Positions 1 through 12,644 of a stretch of DNA of 64,000 nt are shown one piece after another. How positions within the stretch are numbered: the stretch's first letter is position 1; every line of letters begins with the position of its first letter. Under the pieces are notes generated by a model. That model was given only the letters and a program-made list of their open reading frames with translations, was not told where the DNA came from and did no database searches. The translations under genes were made by a program, and so were the position numbers. This DNA comes from Anthopleura xanthogrammica (lineage: Eukaryota; Cnidaria; Anthozoa; Actiniaria; Actiniidae), in NCBI GenBank assembly GCA_964019055.1, contig OZ025206.1, positions 14,605,291 to 14,669,290 of the forward strand, read 5' to 3'.

Positions 1-1918
1 GAAGTAAAAAAACAGTCTAAGTGTTATTTTGTAGCTCTTAAAATATTTTTTCCAAAATGGTCCCAAAATTGAATTTTTCGATGACCGCGGTGAAAGGAAA
101 AATCTGAAAATTGGGTCTTGCTAAAATTCTGCTTCTCTTTCACTGAAATCAATTGGAAATAATATACAGATGTTAGTCAGAAGTAAAAAAACAGTCTAAG
201 TGTTATTTTGTAGCTCTTAAAATATTTTTGCGAAAAATGGGCCCAAAATTGAATTTTTCGATGACCGCGGAGTGGAGAAAAATCTCAAAATTGGGTCTTG
301 TTAAAATTCGGCTTATTTTTCACTGAAATTAATTGGAAATAATACAGATGTTAGTCAGAAGTAAAAAAACAGTCTAAATGTTATTTTGTAGCTCTTAAAA
401 TATTTTTGCCAAAATGGTCCCAAAATTGAATTTTTCGATGACCGCGGAGTGGAGAAAAATCTGAAAATTGGGTCTTGCTAAAATTCGTCTTATTTTTCAC
501 TCAAATCAATTGGAAATAATACAGATGTTAGTTAGAAGTAAAAAGACAGTCTAAATGTAATTTTTTATATAATAATTGTATTTTTGCCAAAATGGGCCCA
601 AAATTGAATTTTTCGATGACCGCGGAGTGGGGAAAAATGTAAAAAATTGTTTTCCTAAAATTCTGCTTTTTTTTCAGTGAAATCAATTGGAAATAGTTCA
701 GATGTTAGTCAGAAGTAAAAAAACAGTCTAAATGTTATTTCGTAGCTCTTAAAATATTCTTGTCAAAATGGGTCCAAAATTGAATTTTTCGATGACCGCG
801 GACTGGAGAAAAATCTCAAAATTGGGTCTTGCTAAAATTCGTCTTATTTTTCACTCAAATCAATTGGAAATAATACAGATGTTAGTTAGAAGTAAAAAGA
901 CAGTCTAAATGTAATTTTTTATATAATAATTGTATTTTTGCCAAAATGGGCCCAAAATTGAATTTTTCGATGACCGCGGAGTGGGGAAAAATGTAAAAAA
1001 TTGTTTTCCTAAAATTCGGCTTCTTTTTCACTGAAATCAATTGGAAATAATACAGATGTTAGTCAGAAGTAAAAAAACAGTCTAAATGTTTTTTTTTTAG
1101 GTATTAAAATATTTTTGCCAAAATGGGCCCAAAATTGAATTTTTCGATGACCGCGGACTGGAGAAAAATCTCAAAATTGGGTCTTGTTAAAATTCGGCTT
1201 ATTTTTCACTGAAATTAATTGGAAATAATATACAGATGTTAGTCAGCAGTAAAAAAACAGTCTAAGGGTTATTTTGTAGCTCTTAAAATATTTTTGCGAA
1301 AATGGGCCCAAAATTGAATTTTTCGATGACCACGGAGTGGAGAAAAATCTCAAAATTGGGTCTTGTTAAAATTCGGCTTCTTTTTCACTGAAATTAATTG
1401 GAAATAATACAGATGTTAGTCAGAAGTAAAAAAACAGTCTAAATGTTATTTTGTAGCTCTTAAAATATTTTTGCCAAAATGGGCCCAAAATTGAATTTTT
1501 CGATGACCGCGGAGTAAGGAAAAATCTGAAAATTGGGTCTTGCTAAAATTCGGCTTCTTTTTCACTGAAATCAATTGGAAATAATACAGATGTTAGTCAG
1601 AAGTAAAAAAACAGTCTAAATGTTATTTTGTAGCTCTTAAAATATTTTTGCCAAAATGGGCCCAAAATTGAATTTTTCGATGACCGCGGAGTGGAGAAAA
1701 ATCTCAAAATTGGTTCTTGTTAAAATTCGGCTTCTTTTTCACTGAAATTAATTGGAAATAATACAGATGTTAGTCAGAAGTAAAAAAACAGTCTAAATGT
1801 TATTTTGTAGCTCTTAAAATATTTTTGCCAAAATGGTCCCAAAATTGAATTTTTCAATGACCGTGGAGTGGAGAAAAATCTCAAAATTGGGTCTTGCTAA
1901 AATTCGGCTTCTTTTTCA

Positions 1919-4720
1919 CTCAAATCAATTGGAAATAATACAGATGTTAGTCAGAAGTAAAAAAACAGTCTAAATGTTATTTTGTAGCTCTTAAAATATT
2001 TTTGCCAAAATGGGCCCAAAATTGAATTTTTCAATGACCGCGGAGTAAGGAAAAAATCTGAAAATTGGGTTTTGCTAAAATTCGGCTTCTTTTTCACTGA
2101 AATCAATTGGAAATAATACAGATGTTAGTCAGAAGTAAGAAAGATAGTCTAAATGTTTTTTTTTAGGTATTAAAATATTTTTCCCAAAATGGGCCCAAAA
2201 TTGAATTTTTCGATGACCCGCGGAGTGGAGAAAAATCTCAAAATTGGGTCTTGTTAAAATTCGGCTTCTTTTTCACTGAAATTAATTGGAAATAATACAG
2301 ATGTTAGTCAGAAGTAAAAAAACAGTCTAAATATTATTTTGTAGCTCTTAAAATATTTTTTCCAAAATGGTCCCAAAATTGAATTTTTCGATGACCGCGG
2401 TGAAAGGAAAAATCTGAAAATTGGGTCTTGCTAAAATTCTGCTTCTCTTTCACTGAAATCAATTGGAAATAATATACAGATGTTAGTCAGAAGTAAAAAA
2501 ACAGTCTAAGGGTTATTTTGTAGCTCTTAAAATATTTTTGCGAAAAATGGGCCCAAAATTGAATTTTTCGATGACCGCGGAGTGGAGAAAAATCTCAAAA
2601 TTGGGTCTTGTTAAAATTCGGCTTCTTTTTCACTGAAATTAATTGGAAATAATACAGATGTTAGTCAGAAGTAAAAAAACAGTCTAAATGTTATTTTGTA
2701 GCTCTTAAAATATTTTTGCCAAAATGGTCCCAAAATTGAATTTTTCGATGACCCGCGGAGTGGAGAAAAATCTCAAAATTGGGTCTTTTTAAAATTCGGC
2801 TTCTTTTTCACTGAAATTAATTGGAAATAATACAGATGTTAGTCAGAAGTAAAAAAACAGTCTAAATATTATTTTGTAGCTCTTAAAATATTTTTTCCAA
2901 AATGGTCCCAAAATTGAATTTTTCGATGACCGCTGTGAAAGGAAAAATCTGAAAATTGGGTCTTGCTAAAATTCTGCTTCTCTTTCACTGAAATCAATTG
3001 GAAATAATATACAGATGTTAGTCAGAAGTAAAAAAACAGTCTAAGTGTTATTTTGTAGCTCTTAAAATATTTTTGCGAAAAATAAGCCCAAAATTGAATT
3101 TTTCGATGACCGCGGAGTGGAGAAAAATCTCAAAATTGGGTCTTGTTAAAATTCGGCTTCTTTTTCACTGAAATTAATTGGAAATAATACAGATGTTAGT
3201 CAGAAGTAAAAAAACAGTCTAAATGTTATTTTGTAGCTCTTAAAATATTTTTGCCAAAATGGTCCCAAAATTGAATTTTTCGATGACCGCGGAGTGGAGA
3301 AAAATCTGAAAATTGGGTCTTGCTAAAATTCGTCTTATTTTTCACTCAAATCAATTGGAAATAATACAGATGTTAGTCAGAAGTAAAAAAACAGTCTAAA
3401 TGTTATTTTGTAGCTCTTAGAATATTTTTGCCAAAATGGGCCCAAAATTGAATTTTTCGATGACCGCGGAGTGAAGAAAAATCTCAAAATTGGTTCTTGT
3501 TAAAATTCGGCTTCTTTTTCACTGAAATTAATTGGAAATAATACAAATGTTAGTCAGAAGTAAAAAAACAGTCTAAATGTTATTTTGTAGCTCTTAGAAT
3601 ATTTTTGCCAAAATGGGCCCAAAATTGAATTTTTCGATGACCGCGGAGTGAAGAAAAATCTCAAAATTGGTTCTTGTTAAAATTCGGCTTCTTTTTCACT
3701 GAAATTAATTGGAAATAATACAAATGTTAGTCAGAAGTAAAAAAACAGTCTAAATGTTATTTTGTAGCTCTTAGAATATTTTTGCCAAAATGGGCCCAAA
3801 ATTGAATTTTTCGATGACCGCGGAGTGAAGAAAAATCTCAAAATTGGTTCTTGTTAAAATTCGGCTTCTTTTTCACTGAAATTAATTGGAAATAATACAA
3901 ATGTTAGTCAGAAGTAAAAAAACAGTCTAAATGTTATTTTGTAGCTCTTAAAATATTTTTGCCAAAATGGTCCCAAAATTGAATTTTTCGATGACCGCTG
4001 AGTGGAGAAAAATCTCAAAATTGGGTCTTGCTAAAATTCGGCTTCTTTTTCACTCAAATCAATTGGAAATAATTCAGATGTTACTCAGAAGTAAAAAACA
4101 GTGTAAATGTTATTTTGTAGCTCCTAAAATATTTTTGCCAAAATGGGCCCAAAATTGAATTTTTCGATGACCTCGGAGTGGAGAAAAATCTCAAAATTGG
4201 TTCTTGTTAAAATTCGGCTTCTTTTTCACTGAAATCAATTCGAAATAATACAGATGTTAGTTACAAGTAAAAAGACAGCCTAAATGTCATTTTTTATATA
4301 ATAATTTTATTTTTTGCCAAAACGGGCCCAAAATTGAATTTTTCGATGACCGCGGAGTGGGGAAAAATCTCAAAATTGGGTCTTGCTAAAATTCTGCTTC
4401 TTCTTCACTGAAATAAATTTGAAATAATACAGATGTTAGTCAGAAGTAAGAAAGACAGTCTAAATGTTATTTTTTAGTTTATATAATATTTTTGCAAAAA
4501 TAGTCCCAAAATTTAATTTTTCAATGAAATTTGGATCTTACTTAAATGTGGTCTTTTTTCACAGGATTGAATTGGAAACCATTTCTATGTTACTCAGAGG
4601 AATTAAAGTAAGTGTAAAAGTTATTTCTTAGCTCATAATTTTTTTTTCCCAAAATGGACCCAAAATTGAATTTTTCGATGACCACGGAGTGGGGTTTGCT
4701 AAAATTCTGCTTCTTTTTCA
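1919..4720. repeat. Higher-order satellite duplication, copy 1 (2,802 bp)
   Basis: This block of about 16 monomers recurs immediately downstream at an exact offset of 2,802 bp. The shared variant monomers include one with agtaaggaaaaaa, one with gaaagatagtct, and a shortened monomer with an atttggatcttacttaaatg insertion. The two copies differ at only a few bases (for example aaaataagccc in copy 1 against aaaatgggccc in copy 2), so the duplication is recent. Confidence 0.9.
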
Positions 4721-7522
4721 CTCAAATCAATTGGAAATAATACAGATGTTAGTCAGAAGTAAAAAAACAGTCTAAATGTTATTTTGTAGCTCTTAAAATA
4801 TTTTTGCCAAAATGGGCCCAAAATTGAATTTTTCGATGACCGCGGAGTAAGGAAAAAATCTGAAAATTGGGTTTTGCTAAAATTCGGCTTCTTTTTCACT
4901 GAAATCAATTGGAAATAATACAGATGTTAGTCAGAAGTAAGAAAGATAGTCTAAATGTTTTTTTTTAGGTATTAAAATATTTTTCCCAAAATGGGCCCAA
5001 AATTGAATTTTTCGATGACCCGCGGAGTGGAGAAAAATCTCAAAATTGGGTCTTGTTAAAATTCGGCTTCTTTTTCACTGAAATTAATTGGAAATAATAC
5101 AGATGTTAGTCAGAAGTAAAAAAACAGTCTAAATATTATTTTGTAGCTCTTAAAATATTTTTTCCAAAATGGTCCCAAAATTGAATTTTTCGATGACCGC
5201 GGTGAAAGGAAAAATCTGAAAATTGGGTCTTGCTAAAATTCTGCTTCTCTTTCACTGAAATCAATTGGAAATAATATACAGATGTTAGTCAGAAGTAAAA
5301 AAACAGTCTAAGGGTTATTTTGTAGCTCTTAAAATATTTTTGCGAAAAATGGGCCCAAAATTGAATTTTTCGATGACCGCGGAGTGGAGAAAAATCTCAA
5401 AATTGGGTCTTGTTAAAATTCGGCTTCTTTTTCACTGAAATTAATTGGAAATAATACAGATGTTAGTCAGAAGTAAAAAAACAGTCTAAATGTTATTTTG
5501 TAGCTCTTAAAATATTTTTGCCAAAATGGTCCCAAAATTGAATTTTTCGATGACCCGCGGAGTGGAGAAAAATCTCAAAATTGGGTCTTGTTAAAATTCG
5601 GCTTCTTTTTCACTGAAATTAATTGGAAATAATACAGATGTTAGTCAGAAGTAAAAAAACAGTCTAAATATTATTTTGTAGCTCTTAAAATATTTTTTCC
5701 AAAATGGTCCCAAAATTGAATTTTTCGATGACCGCTGTGAAAGGAAAAATCTGAAAATTGGGTCTTGCTAAAATTCTGCTTCTCTTTCACTGAAATCAAT
5801 TGGAAATAATATACAGATGTTAGTCAGAAGTAAAAAAACAGTCTAAGTGTTATTTTGTAGCTCTTAAAATATTTTTGCGAAAAATGGGCCCAAAATTGAA
5901 TTTTTCGATGACCGCGGAGTGGAGAAAAATCTCAAAATTGGGTCTTGTTAAAATTCGGCTTCTTTTTCACTGAAATTAATTGGAAATAATACAGATGTTA
6001 GTCAGAAGTAAAAAAACAGTCTAAATGTTATTTTGTAGCTCTTAAAATATTTTTGCCAAAATGGTCCCAAAATTGAATTTTTCGATGACCGCGGAGTGGA
6101 GAAAAATCTGAAAATTGGGTCTTGCTAAAATTCGTCTTATTTTTCACTCAAATCAATTGGAAATAATACAGATGTTAGTCAGAAGTAAAAAAACAGTCTA
6201 AATGTTATTTTGTAGCTCTTAGAATATTTTTGCCAAAATGGGCCCAAAATTGAATTTTTCGATGACCGCGGAGTGAAGAAAAATCTCAAAATTGGTTCTT
6301 GTTAAAATTCGGCTTCTTTTTCACTGAAATTAATTGGAAATAATACAAATGTTAGTCAGAAGTAAAAAAACAGTCTAAATGTTATTTTGTAGCTCTTAGA
6401 ATATTTTTGCCAAAATGGGCCCAAAATTGAATTTTTCGATGACCGCGGAGTGAAGAAAAATCTCAAAATTGGTTCTTGTTAAAATTCGGCTTCTTTTTCA
6501 CTGAAATTAATTGGAAATAATACAAATGTTAGTCAGAAGTAAAAAAACAGTCTAAATGTTATTTTGTAGCTCTTAGAATATTTTTGCCAAAATGGGCCCA
6601 AAATTGAATTTTTCGATGACCGCGGAGTGAAGAAAAATCTCAAAATTGGTTCTTGTTAAAATTCGGCTTCTTTTTCACTGAAATTAATTGGAAATAATAC
6701 AAATGTTAGTCAGAAGTAAAAAAACAGTCTAAATGTTATTTTGTAGCTCTTAAAATATTTTTGCCAAAATGGTCCCAAAATTGAATTTTTCGATGACCGC
6801 TGAGTGGAGAAAAATCTCAAAATTGGGTCTTGCTAAAATTCGGCTTCTTTTTCACTCAAATCAATTGGAAATAATTCAGATGTTACTCAGAAGTAAAAAA
6901 CAGTGTAAATGTTATTTTGTAGCTCCTAAAATATTTTTGCCAAAATGGGCCCAAAATTGAATTTTTCGATGACCTCGGAGTGGAGAAAAATCTCAAAATT
7001 GGTTCTTGTTAAAATTCGGCTTCTTTTTCACTGAAATCAATTCGAAATAATACAGATGTTAGTTACAAGTAAAAAGACAGCCTAAATGTCATTTTTTATA
7101 TAATAATTTTATTTTTTGCCAAAACGGGCCCAAAATTGAATTTTTCGATGACCGCGGAGTGGGGAAAAATCTCAAAATTGGGTCTTGCTAAAATTCTGCT
7201 TCTTCTTCACTGAAATAAATTTGAAATAATACAGATGTTAGTCAGAAGTAAGAAAGACAGTCTAAATGTTATTTTTTAGTTTATATAATATTTTTGCAAA
7301 AATAGTCCCAAAATTTAATTTTTCAATGAAATTTGGATCTTACTTAAATGTGGTCTTTTTTCACAGGATTGAATTGGAAACCATTTCTATGTTACTCAGA
7401 GGAATTAAAGTAAGTGTAAAAGTTATTTCTTAGCTCATAATTTTTTTTTCCCAAAATGGACCCAAAATTGAATTTTTCGATGACCACGGAGTGGGGTTTG
7501 CTAAAATTCTGCTTCTTTTTCA
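4721..7522. repeat. Higher-order satellite duplication, copy 2 (2,802 bp)
   Basis: Second copy of the 2.8-kb block. It joins copy 1 directly at the segment ttttcactcaaatcaattgg, and its own end reads ttttcactgaaatcaattgg before more diverged monomers begin. The junction lies inside a monomer, as expected of unequal crossing-over in register. Confidence 0.88.
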
Positions 7523-10250
7523 CTGAAATCAATTGGAAATAATACAGATGTTAGTCAATAGTAAAAAAAGATAGTCTAAATGTTTTTTTTTAGGTAGTAA
7601 AATATTTTTGCCAAAATGGTCCCAAAATTCAATTTTTGCGATGACCGCGGAGTGGAGAAAAATCTCAAAATTGGGTCTTGCTAAAATTCTGCTTCTTTTT
7701 CACTTAAATCAATTGGAAATAATTCAGATGTTAGACAGAAGGAAAAAATACAGTCTAAATGTAGTTTTTTAGATAATGAAATATTTTTTGCCAAAATGGT
7801 CCCAAAACTGAATATTTCGATGACTGCGGAGTGGGGAAAAATCTAAAAATTGGGTCTTGCTAAAATTCTGCTTCTTTTTCACTGAAATCAATTGGAATTA
7901 ATACAGATGTTAGCCACAATTTAAAAAAAAAAGTCTAAATGTTATTTTTTAGTTTTTAAAATTGTTTTTGCAAAAATAGTCCCAAAATTGAATTTTTCAA
8001 TGAAATTTGGATCTTGCTTAAATCTGGTCTTTTTTCAAAGGATTAAATTGAAAATCATTCCGAAGTTACTCAGAGGAATTAAAGTGAGTGTAAATGTTAT
8101 TTCTTAGGTCATAATTTTTTTTTTTCAAAAATGGGCTCAAAATTGAAATGTTCGATGACCGCGGAGTGGGGAAAAATCTCAAATTTGGGTCTTGCTAAAA
8201 TTCTGCTTCTTTTTCACTGAAATCAATTGGAAATAATACAGATGTTAGCCACAATTGAAAAAAAAAAGTCTAAATGTTATTTTTTAGTTTTTAAAATTGT
8301 TTTTGCAAAAATAGTCCCAAAATTAAATTTTTCAATGAAATTTGATTCTTGCTTAAATCTGGTCTTTTTTCAAAGGATTGAATTGAAAATCATTCAGAAG
8401 TTACTCAGAGGAATTAAAGTGAGTGTAAATGTTATTTCTTAGTTCATAATTTTTTTTTTTCAAAAATGGGCTCAAAATTGAAATGTTCGATGACCGCGGA
8501 GTGGGGAAAAATCTCAAAATTGGGTCTTGGTAAAATTGTGCTTCATTTTCACTGAAATCAATTGGAAATAATTCAGATGTTACTCAGAAGTAAGAATGAC
8601 AGTCTAAAGGTTATTTTTTCAGGTAATAAAATATTTCTTGCCAAAATGGGCCCAAAATTGAATTTTTCGATGACCGCGGAGTGAGGAAAAATCTGAAAAT
8701 TGGGTCTCACTAAAATTCTCCTTTTTTTTCACTGAAATCAATTGGAAATAATTCAGATGTTAGACAGAAGTAAGAAAGACAGTCGAAATGTAATTTTTAG
8801 ATGAAAAAATATTTTTTCCAAAATGAGCCCAAAACTGAATTTTTCGATGACAGCGGAGTGGGGAAAAATCTCAAATTTGGGTCTTGCTAAAATTCTGCTT
8901 CTTTTTCACTGAAATCAATTGGAAATAATACAGAGGTTAGCCACAATTTAAAAAAAAGTCTAAATGTTATTTTTTAGTTTTTAAAATTGTTTTTGCAAAA
9001 ATAGTCCCAAAACTGAATTTTTCAATGAAATTTGATTCTAGCTTAAATCTGGTCTTTTTTCAAAGGATTGAATTGAAAATCATTCCGAAGTTACTCAGAG
9101 GAATTAAAGTGAGTGTAAATGTTATTTCTTAGGTCATAATTTTTTTTTTTCAAAAATGGGCTCAAAATTGAAATGTTCGATGACCGCGGAGTGGGGAAAA
9201 ATCTCAAAATTGGGTCTTGGTAAAATTGTGCTTCTTTTTCACTGAAATCAATTGGAAATAATTCAGATGTTACTCAGAAGTAAAAATGACAGTCTAAAGG
9301 TAATTTTTCAGGTAATAAAATATTTTTGCCAAAATGGGCCCAAAATGGAATTTTTCGATGACCGCGGAGTAAGGAAAAATCTGAAAATTGGGTCTCACTA
9401 AAATTCTCCTTTTTTTTCACTGAAATCAATTGGAAATAATTCAGATGTTAGACAGAAGTAAGAAAGACAGTCGAAATGTAATTTTTAGATGAAAAAATAT
9501 TTTTTCCAAAATGAGCCCAAAACTGAATTTTTCGATGACCGCAGAGTGGGGAAAAATCTCAAATTTTATTGTTGCTATAATTTTGCTTGTTTTTCACCGG
9601 ATTCAATAGGAAATCATTGAGATGTTAGTCAGAAGTCAGAAAGACAGTCCAAATATTGTTATTTTTTAGCTCATAAAATATTTTTGCCAAAATTGGTTAA
9701 AAATTGTATTTTGTGGTTCCTATAATTTTGCTTGTTATATTTTTGCCAAAATTGGTTAAAAATTGTATTTTGTTGTTCCTATAATTTTGCTTGTTTTACA
9801 CCGGATTCAATAGGATTCAATTCAGATGTTAGTCAGAAGTCAGAAAGACAGTCCAAATATTGTTATCTTTTAGCTCATAAAATATTTTTGCCAAAATTGG
9901 TTAAAAATTGTATTTTTTTCGAAGCGGACCGAGAAAAATCTCAAATTTTAGTGTTTTTAAATTTTGCTTCTTTTTCACTCGATTCAATTGGAAATCGTTC
10001 TAATTTTTGTCAGAAGTCAGAAAGGCAGTCTAAATTTAATTTTTAGCTCATTAAATATTTTTCCCATAATTGGTTAAAAATTGAATTTTTCGATGACTGC
10101 GGAGTGGGGGTAAATTTCAAACTTTGGATCTTCCTTTAATTCTGCCTGTTTTTCACTGGAATCAATTTGAAATAATTCAGTTGTTAGTCAGAGGACAGGA
10201 AGAGAGTCTAAATTTTATTTTTTTAGCTCATAAAATATTTTTGCCAAAAT

Positions 10251-10345
10251 GGGCCCTCGTAACCTTCGTAGCCCTCGTAGCCGACAATGTAGCCTCGTAT
10301 TTTCGTAGTTTTCGTAGCCCTAGTGGCCCCGTAGCTTCGCTTTAC
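10251..10345. repeat. Short degenerate CGTAG-rich repeat at the satellite edge
   Basis: Directly after the last satellite monomer the sequence turns GC-richer and repeats cgtag/ccctcgtag about ten times with irregular spacing. No gene is seen. It may be a small unrelated tandem repeat marking the end of the array. Confidence 0.6.
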
Positions 10346-10703
10346 TCCTCTAGGGGTATCGAAGTTGGACCATTTCCAAGTAGGTTAACTTCTAAAAAGA
10401 AAAACATTTTAAGGTACTAGACATTTGAAAATGACTCTTCAGCATTTACGCATGGTATATAAAAAATCGAAAAACCACTTTCATTTCATTTAAGTATCCC
10501 CTGTACTTATACAAGGGGGGGGGGGGGGGGGGCACCCTTTCCCGGGGCAGATAAGTATTTCTCAAAATTGATTGTGTGAACACGAATTATTTACTCCTAG
10601 TCAATGTTGGGATGGGTGTGCTCATACATCTTTACTGTGTATTTATCAATGCCCATAATCCAAACGTTCTTAACCCATATCTCACGCTATACAACTATTT
10701 TCA
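10346..10703. other. Intergenic transition DNA with an 18-base poly-G run
   Basis: Contains an uninterrupted run of G at 10515-10532. Apart from this I see no coding or structured feature in this stretch. Confidence 0.6.
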
Positions 10704-10986
10704 ATTAACATTGATATCGGGAGATCTGGAATGGTCGATCTGAGACCAATAGGAAGTGGTGAGTTTTTTATTACAAATGCGATGTGACACAAATTAGCAA
10801 TACTGTACAAAAATACATTAAAATAATAATGTACAAAAATACATATAGATTAGCAAATTCAATATCGTTCAAGCGTGATCGCAACTATGTGTTTGCAATA
10901 TTTAATTATGAGATGAGAATTCAGCCTTCCACCATTCCTGTAGGTATCCGATCGACCATTGCAGATCTCCCATTATCAACGTTAAT
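10704..10986. mobile_element. Inverted-repeat element, MITE-like, ~283 bp
   Basis: Arms 10704-10740 and 10950-10986 are reverse complements over 37 bp with about four mismatches (core gggagatctg and cgaccatt in both). The interior is AT-rich with no convincing protein. This fits a non-autonomous DNA transposon. I could not define a clear target-site duplication. Confidence 0.65.
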
Positions 10987-11352
10987 CGAAATATGTGTAA
11001 TTTCAACGTCGACGTATGGAAGTGTAATTAGTTTAAAAATCTAAGATGAATCATCTTCTCTCAATTTGTATCATCGTATTATAATTATGTATTGAGCTTA
11101 CTAGAAATGTAAAACTGTTAATATTTGCGTTGTATTTTTAATATTTTTAATTTTTAAGTTAGTGCCCACCTTAGTTATAATAGCTTATCCTAGATTTAAT
11201 CTTTCAATATTTTATCGAAACAAATATGAGTAACATTTTGTTCATACTTTTTTTTAGCACTTTTGGACAATTATCGGCCAGTTGTTATTCTTGTTGTATA
11301 TAAATTAAACGATCTACCGAACTATCTTATGAATTCTAAGCCAATAATCTAG
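10987..11352. other. AT-rich intergenic sequence
   Basis: Nothing recognisable. It lies between the inverted-repeat element and the leader exons in front of gene A. Confidence 0.4.
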
Positions 11353-11421
11353 CTGCAGTAGGTCAGTACGAGAGTTACGACTCTAAATAATCTAATATGG
11401 CGTCGGATGATTCAGTATATG
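11353..11421 (+). promoter_or_regulatory. Candidate leader exon a in front of gene A
   Basis: A block starting gctgcagta-g-gtcagtacgagag and ending in a donor (tatatg then gtgagt) occurs three times in the window: here, at 21826-21892 and at 26889-26953. Here it holds a start codon at 11397 opening a tiny frame (Met-Ala-Ser-Asp-Asp-Ser-Val-Tyr) that continues into the next block. Its conserved position upstream of exon 1 of genes A and B suggests a 5' untranslated exon or promoter-proximal exon. The 5' end is not defined. It could instead belong to a separate small gene. Confidence 0.45.
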
Positions 11422-11744
11422 GTGAGTATCTTTTTGACATGGAGAATTATTTTAGAAAACTGTATGGCTTTTACTTTAAGTCAACTGAGGATGGGATCCA
11501 ACTCAAAAAGCAACGTAAGTACTAGGATTTTTCCTTATTGTGGGCATAGCTTTGATTGAAAGCGCTAAGAAAGCAACGTGTATTGATTCCAAGGATTCTA
11601 CTCCTGATTCGGAACGATTTTGTCGATATCCGACGTAGTTTTTGTTTGTTTAAAAAATTCAAGGCCATTGCCATAGTGTACCCTTCTAACAATGTTTTTT
11701 TAATGACGCAGGTTCTTGTGACATTTTTAAAATAAGCATTTCAG

Positions 11745-11829
11745 TTGTGCGAGATAGAGCCACGATGGGCTTTGGAATGTTGTTCAAGAGTTGAGAACCA
11801 GGCTTCCATGTAGCACCCCACCTGCTGAG
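11745..11829 (+). promoter_or_regulatory. Candidate leader exon b in front of gene A
   Basis: Follows an acceptor (gcatttcag) and ends at a donor (gctgag then gtaagt). Joined to exon a it completes a 24-codon frame that stops at 11792-11794. The gene B copy (27248-27332) is nearly identical, but in B the frame is already stopped in exon a, so the peptide is not conserved. I therefore favour an untranslated leader. The tail is shared with the decayed third copy at 22026-22105. Confidence 0.4.
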
Positions 11830-12640
11830 GTAAGTGATATTCAATACTGACTGGGAATTCTTCAAATTCGCCTCCTTTAAAAATGAAGTTTAAAGCGAGT
11901 TAATTTGCATAAACGTTACATAATATTGGAAATTAAACTTAACTAATCTGGCAACGTGATTCTCTTTGACTCTATTCCCAGGGGATAGAAAACGTATTGT
12001 TTAGCCATACCAATATATCCGCTCTGACGTCATGTGGAAACGGTCTATTATATTTATCGATGTGTTAATCTCTCTTTTGTCACAAGGGTTTTTCTGCAGT
12101 TTTCCTCCCTCATAAGAATAAATCAACATGCAAGCTACCATCAAAGTGGATGATTGAGACTCTACAAATGATATATTAGTTTATTAGATTCGAAACAAAC
12201 AAGCGATACAAGAGAATAGGATTGGCACTGAAAAAAATAAGTTCGAAATAACCTCTCTTCCGTTGTAGCGTAAAAAGGTAACAATAACTAAAAACCCATT
12301 ATTTACTAGCTAGACTCGAAACCTGCGCAAGAAAAACAATATTTAATTAAATGTTTGTTAAAAAGTACGAGCACATATTTATCAACTAAAATTGGTTTGG
12401 TGACTAGGCAAATAAAGTCCAACTACAAACTAAAACTTTTCACTGATTCAAAGCACGCCCAGTCAGTTTTTTTGTTATGTACATATCGTAAATCAAAAAT
12501 ATTTTCAGGGAAAAAAATGATACCGCACCTTATAGCACGCAGACATTTCCAAACCGCCTTATGACATGTAATTCAACCTAATAGCTAACAGCTACGAAAA
12601 GAGCACACTGTGGTTTTTTTTCGCTTTCTTTTGTGGTGTT
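11830..12640. other. Upstream region of gene A, shared with gene B
   Basis: Closely matches 27333-28500 upstream of gene B, except that B carries about 350 extra bases at 27476-27838. No protein is recognised. It probably contains the promoter or leader intron of gene A. Confidence 0.5.
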
Positions 12641-12644
12641 TATC

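Larger units (their letters stand above)
1..10250. repeat. Satellite DNA array, ~178-bp monomer
   Basis: About 57 head-to-tail copies of an AT-rich monomer. Starts of the segment gaagtaaaaaa fall at 1, 180, 358 and 535, giving a period of 177-179 bp. Every monomer carries a block with TTTTTCGATGACCGCGG followed by agtgg, a block cttctttttcactgaaat, and caattggaaataatacag. The array begins mid-array at the window edge. Copies before about 7500 are close to one another; those from 7523 to 10250 carry many substitutions and small indels, which is typical of a decaying array edge. Short open frames inside it are repeat artefacts. I see no gene. A pericentromeric or other heterochromatic location is possible but not shown. 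Confidence 0.97.

Noticed and set aside
3967..4158. Open frame of 63 codons repeated identically at 6769-6960, and similar frames in the satellite
   Set aside because: They lie entirely in the satellite monomers and recur only because of the 2,802-bp duplication. No start context, domain or splice structure.
8341..8442. Satellite-encoded LLRG-x-KVSVN resembling the LRGYKVSVY of the FN3 exons
   Set aside because: Only some ten residues match, the surrounding monomer does not align with any FN3 exon, and the match depends on one variant monomer. Probably chance.
1..10250. Regularly spaced repeats considered as a CRISPR array
   Set aside because: The whole 178-bp unit repeats with no unique spacers, and the window is eukaryotic.
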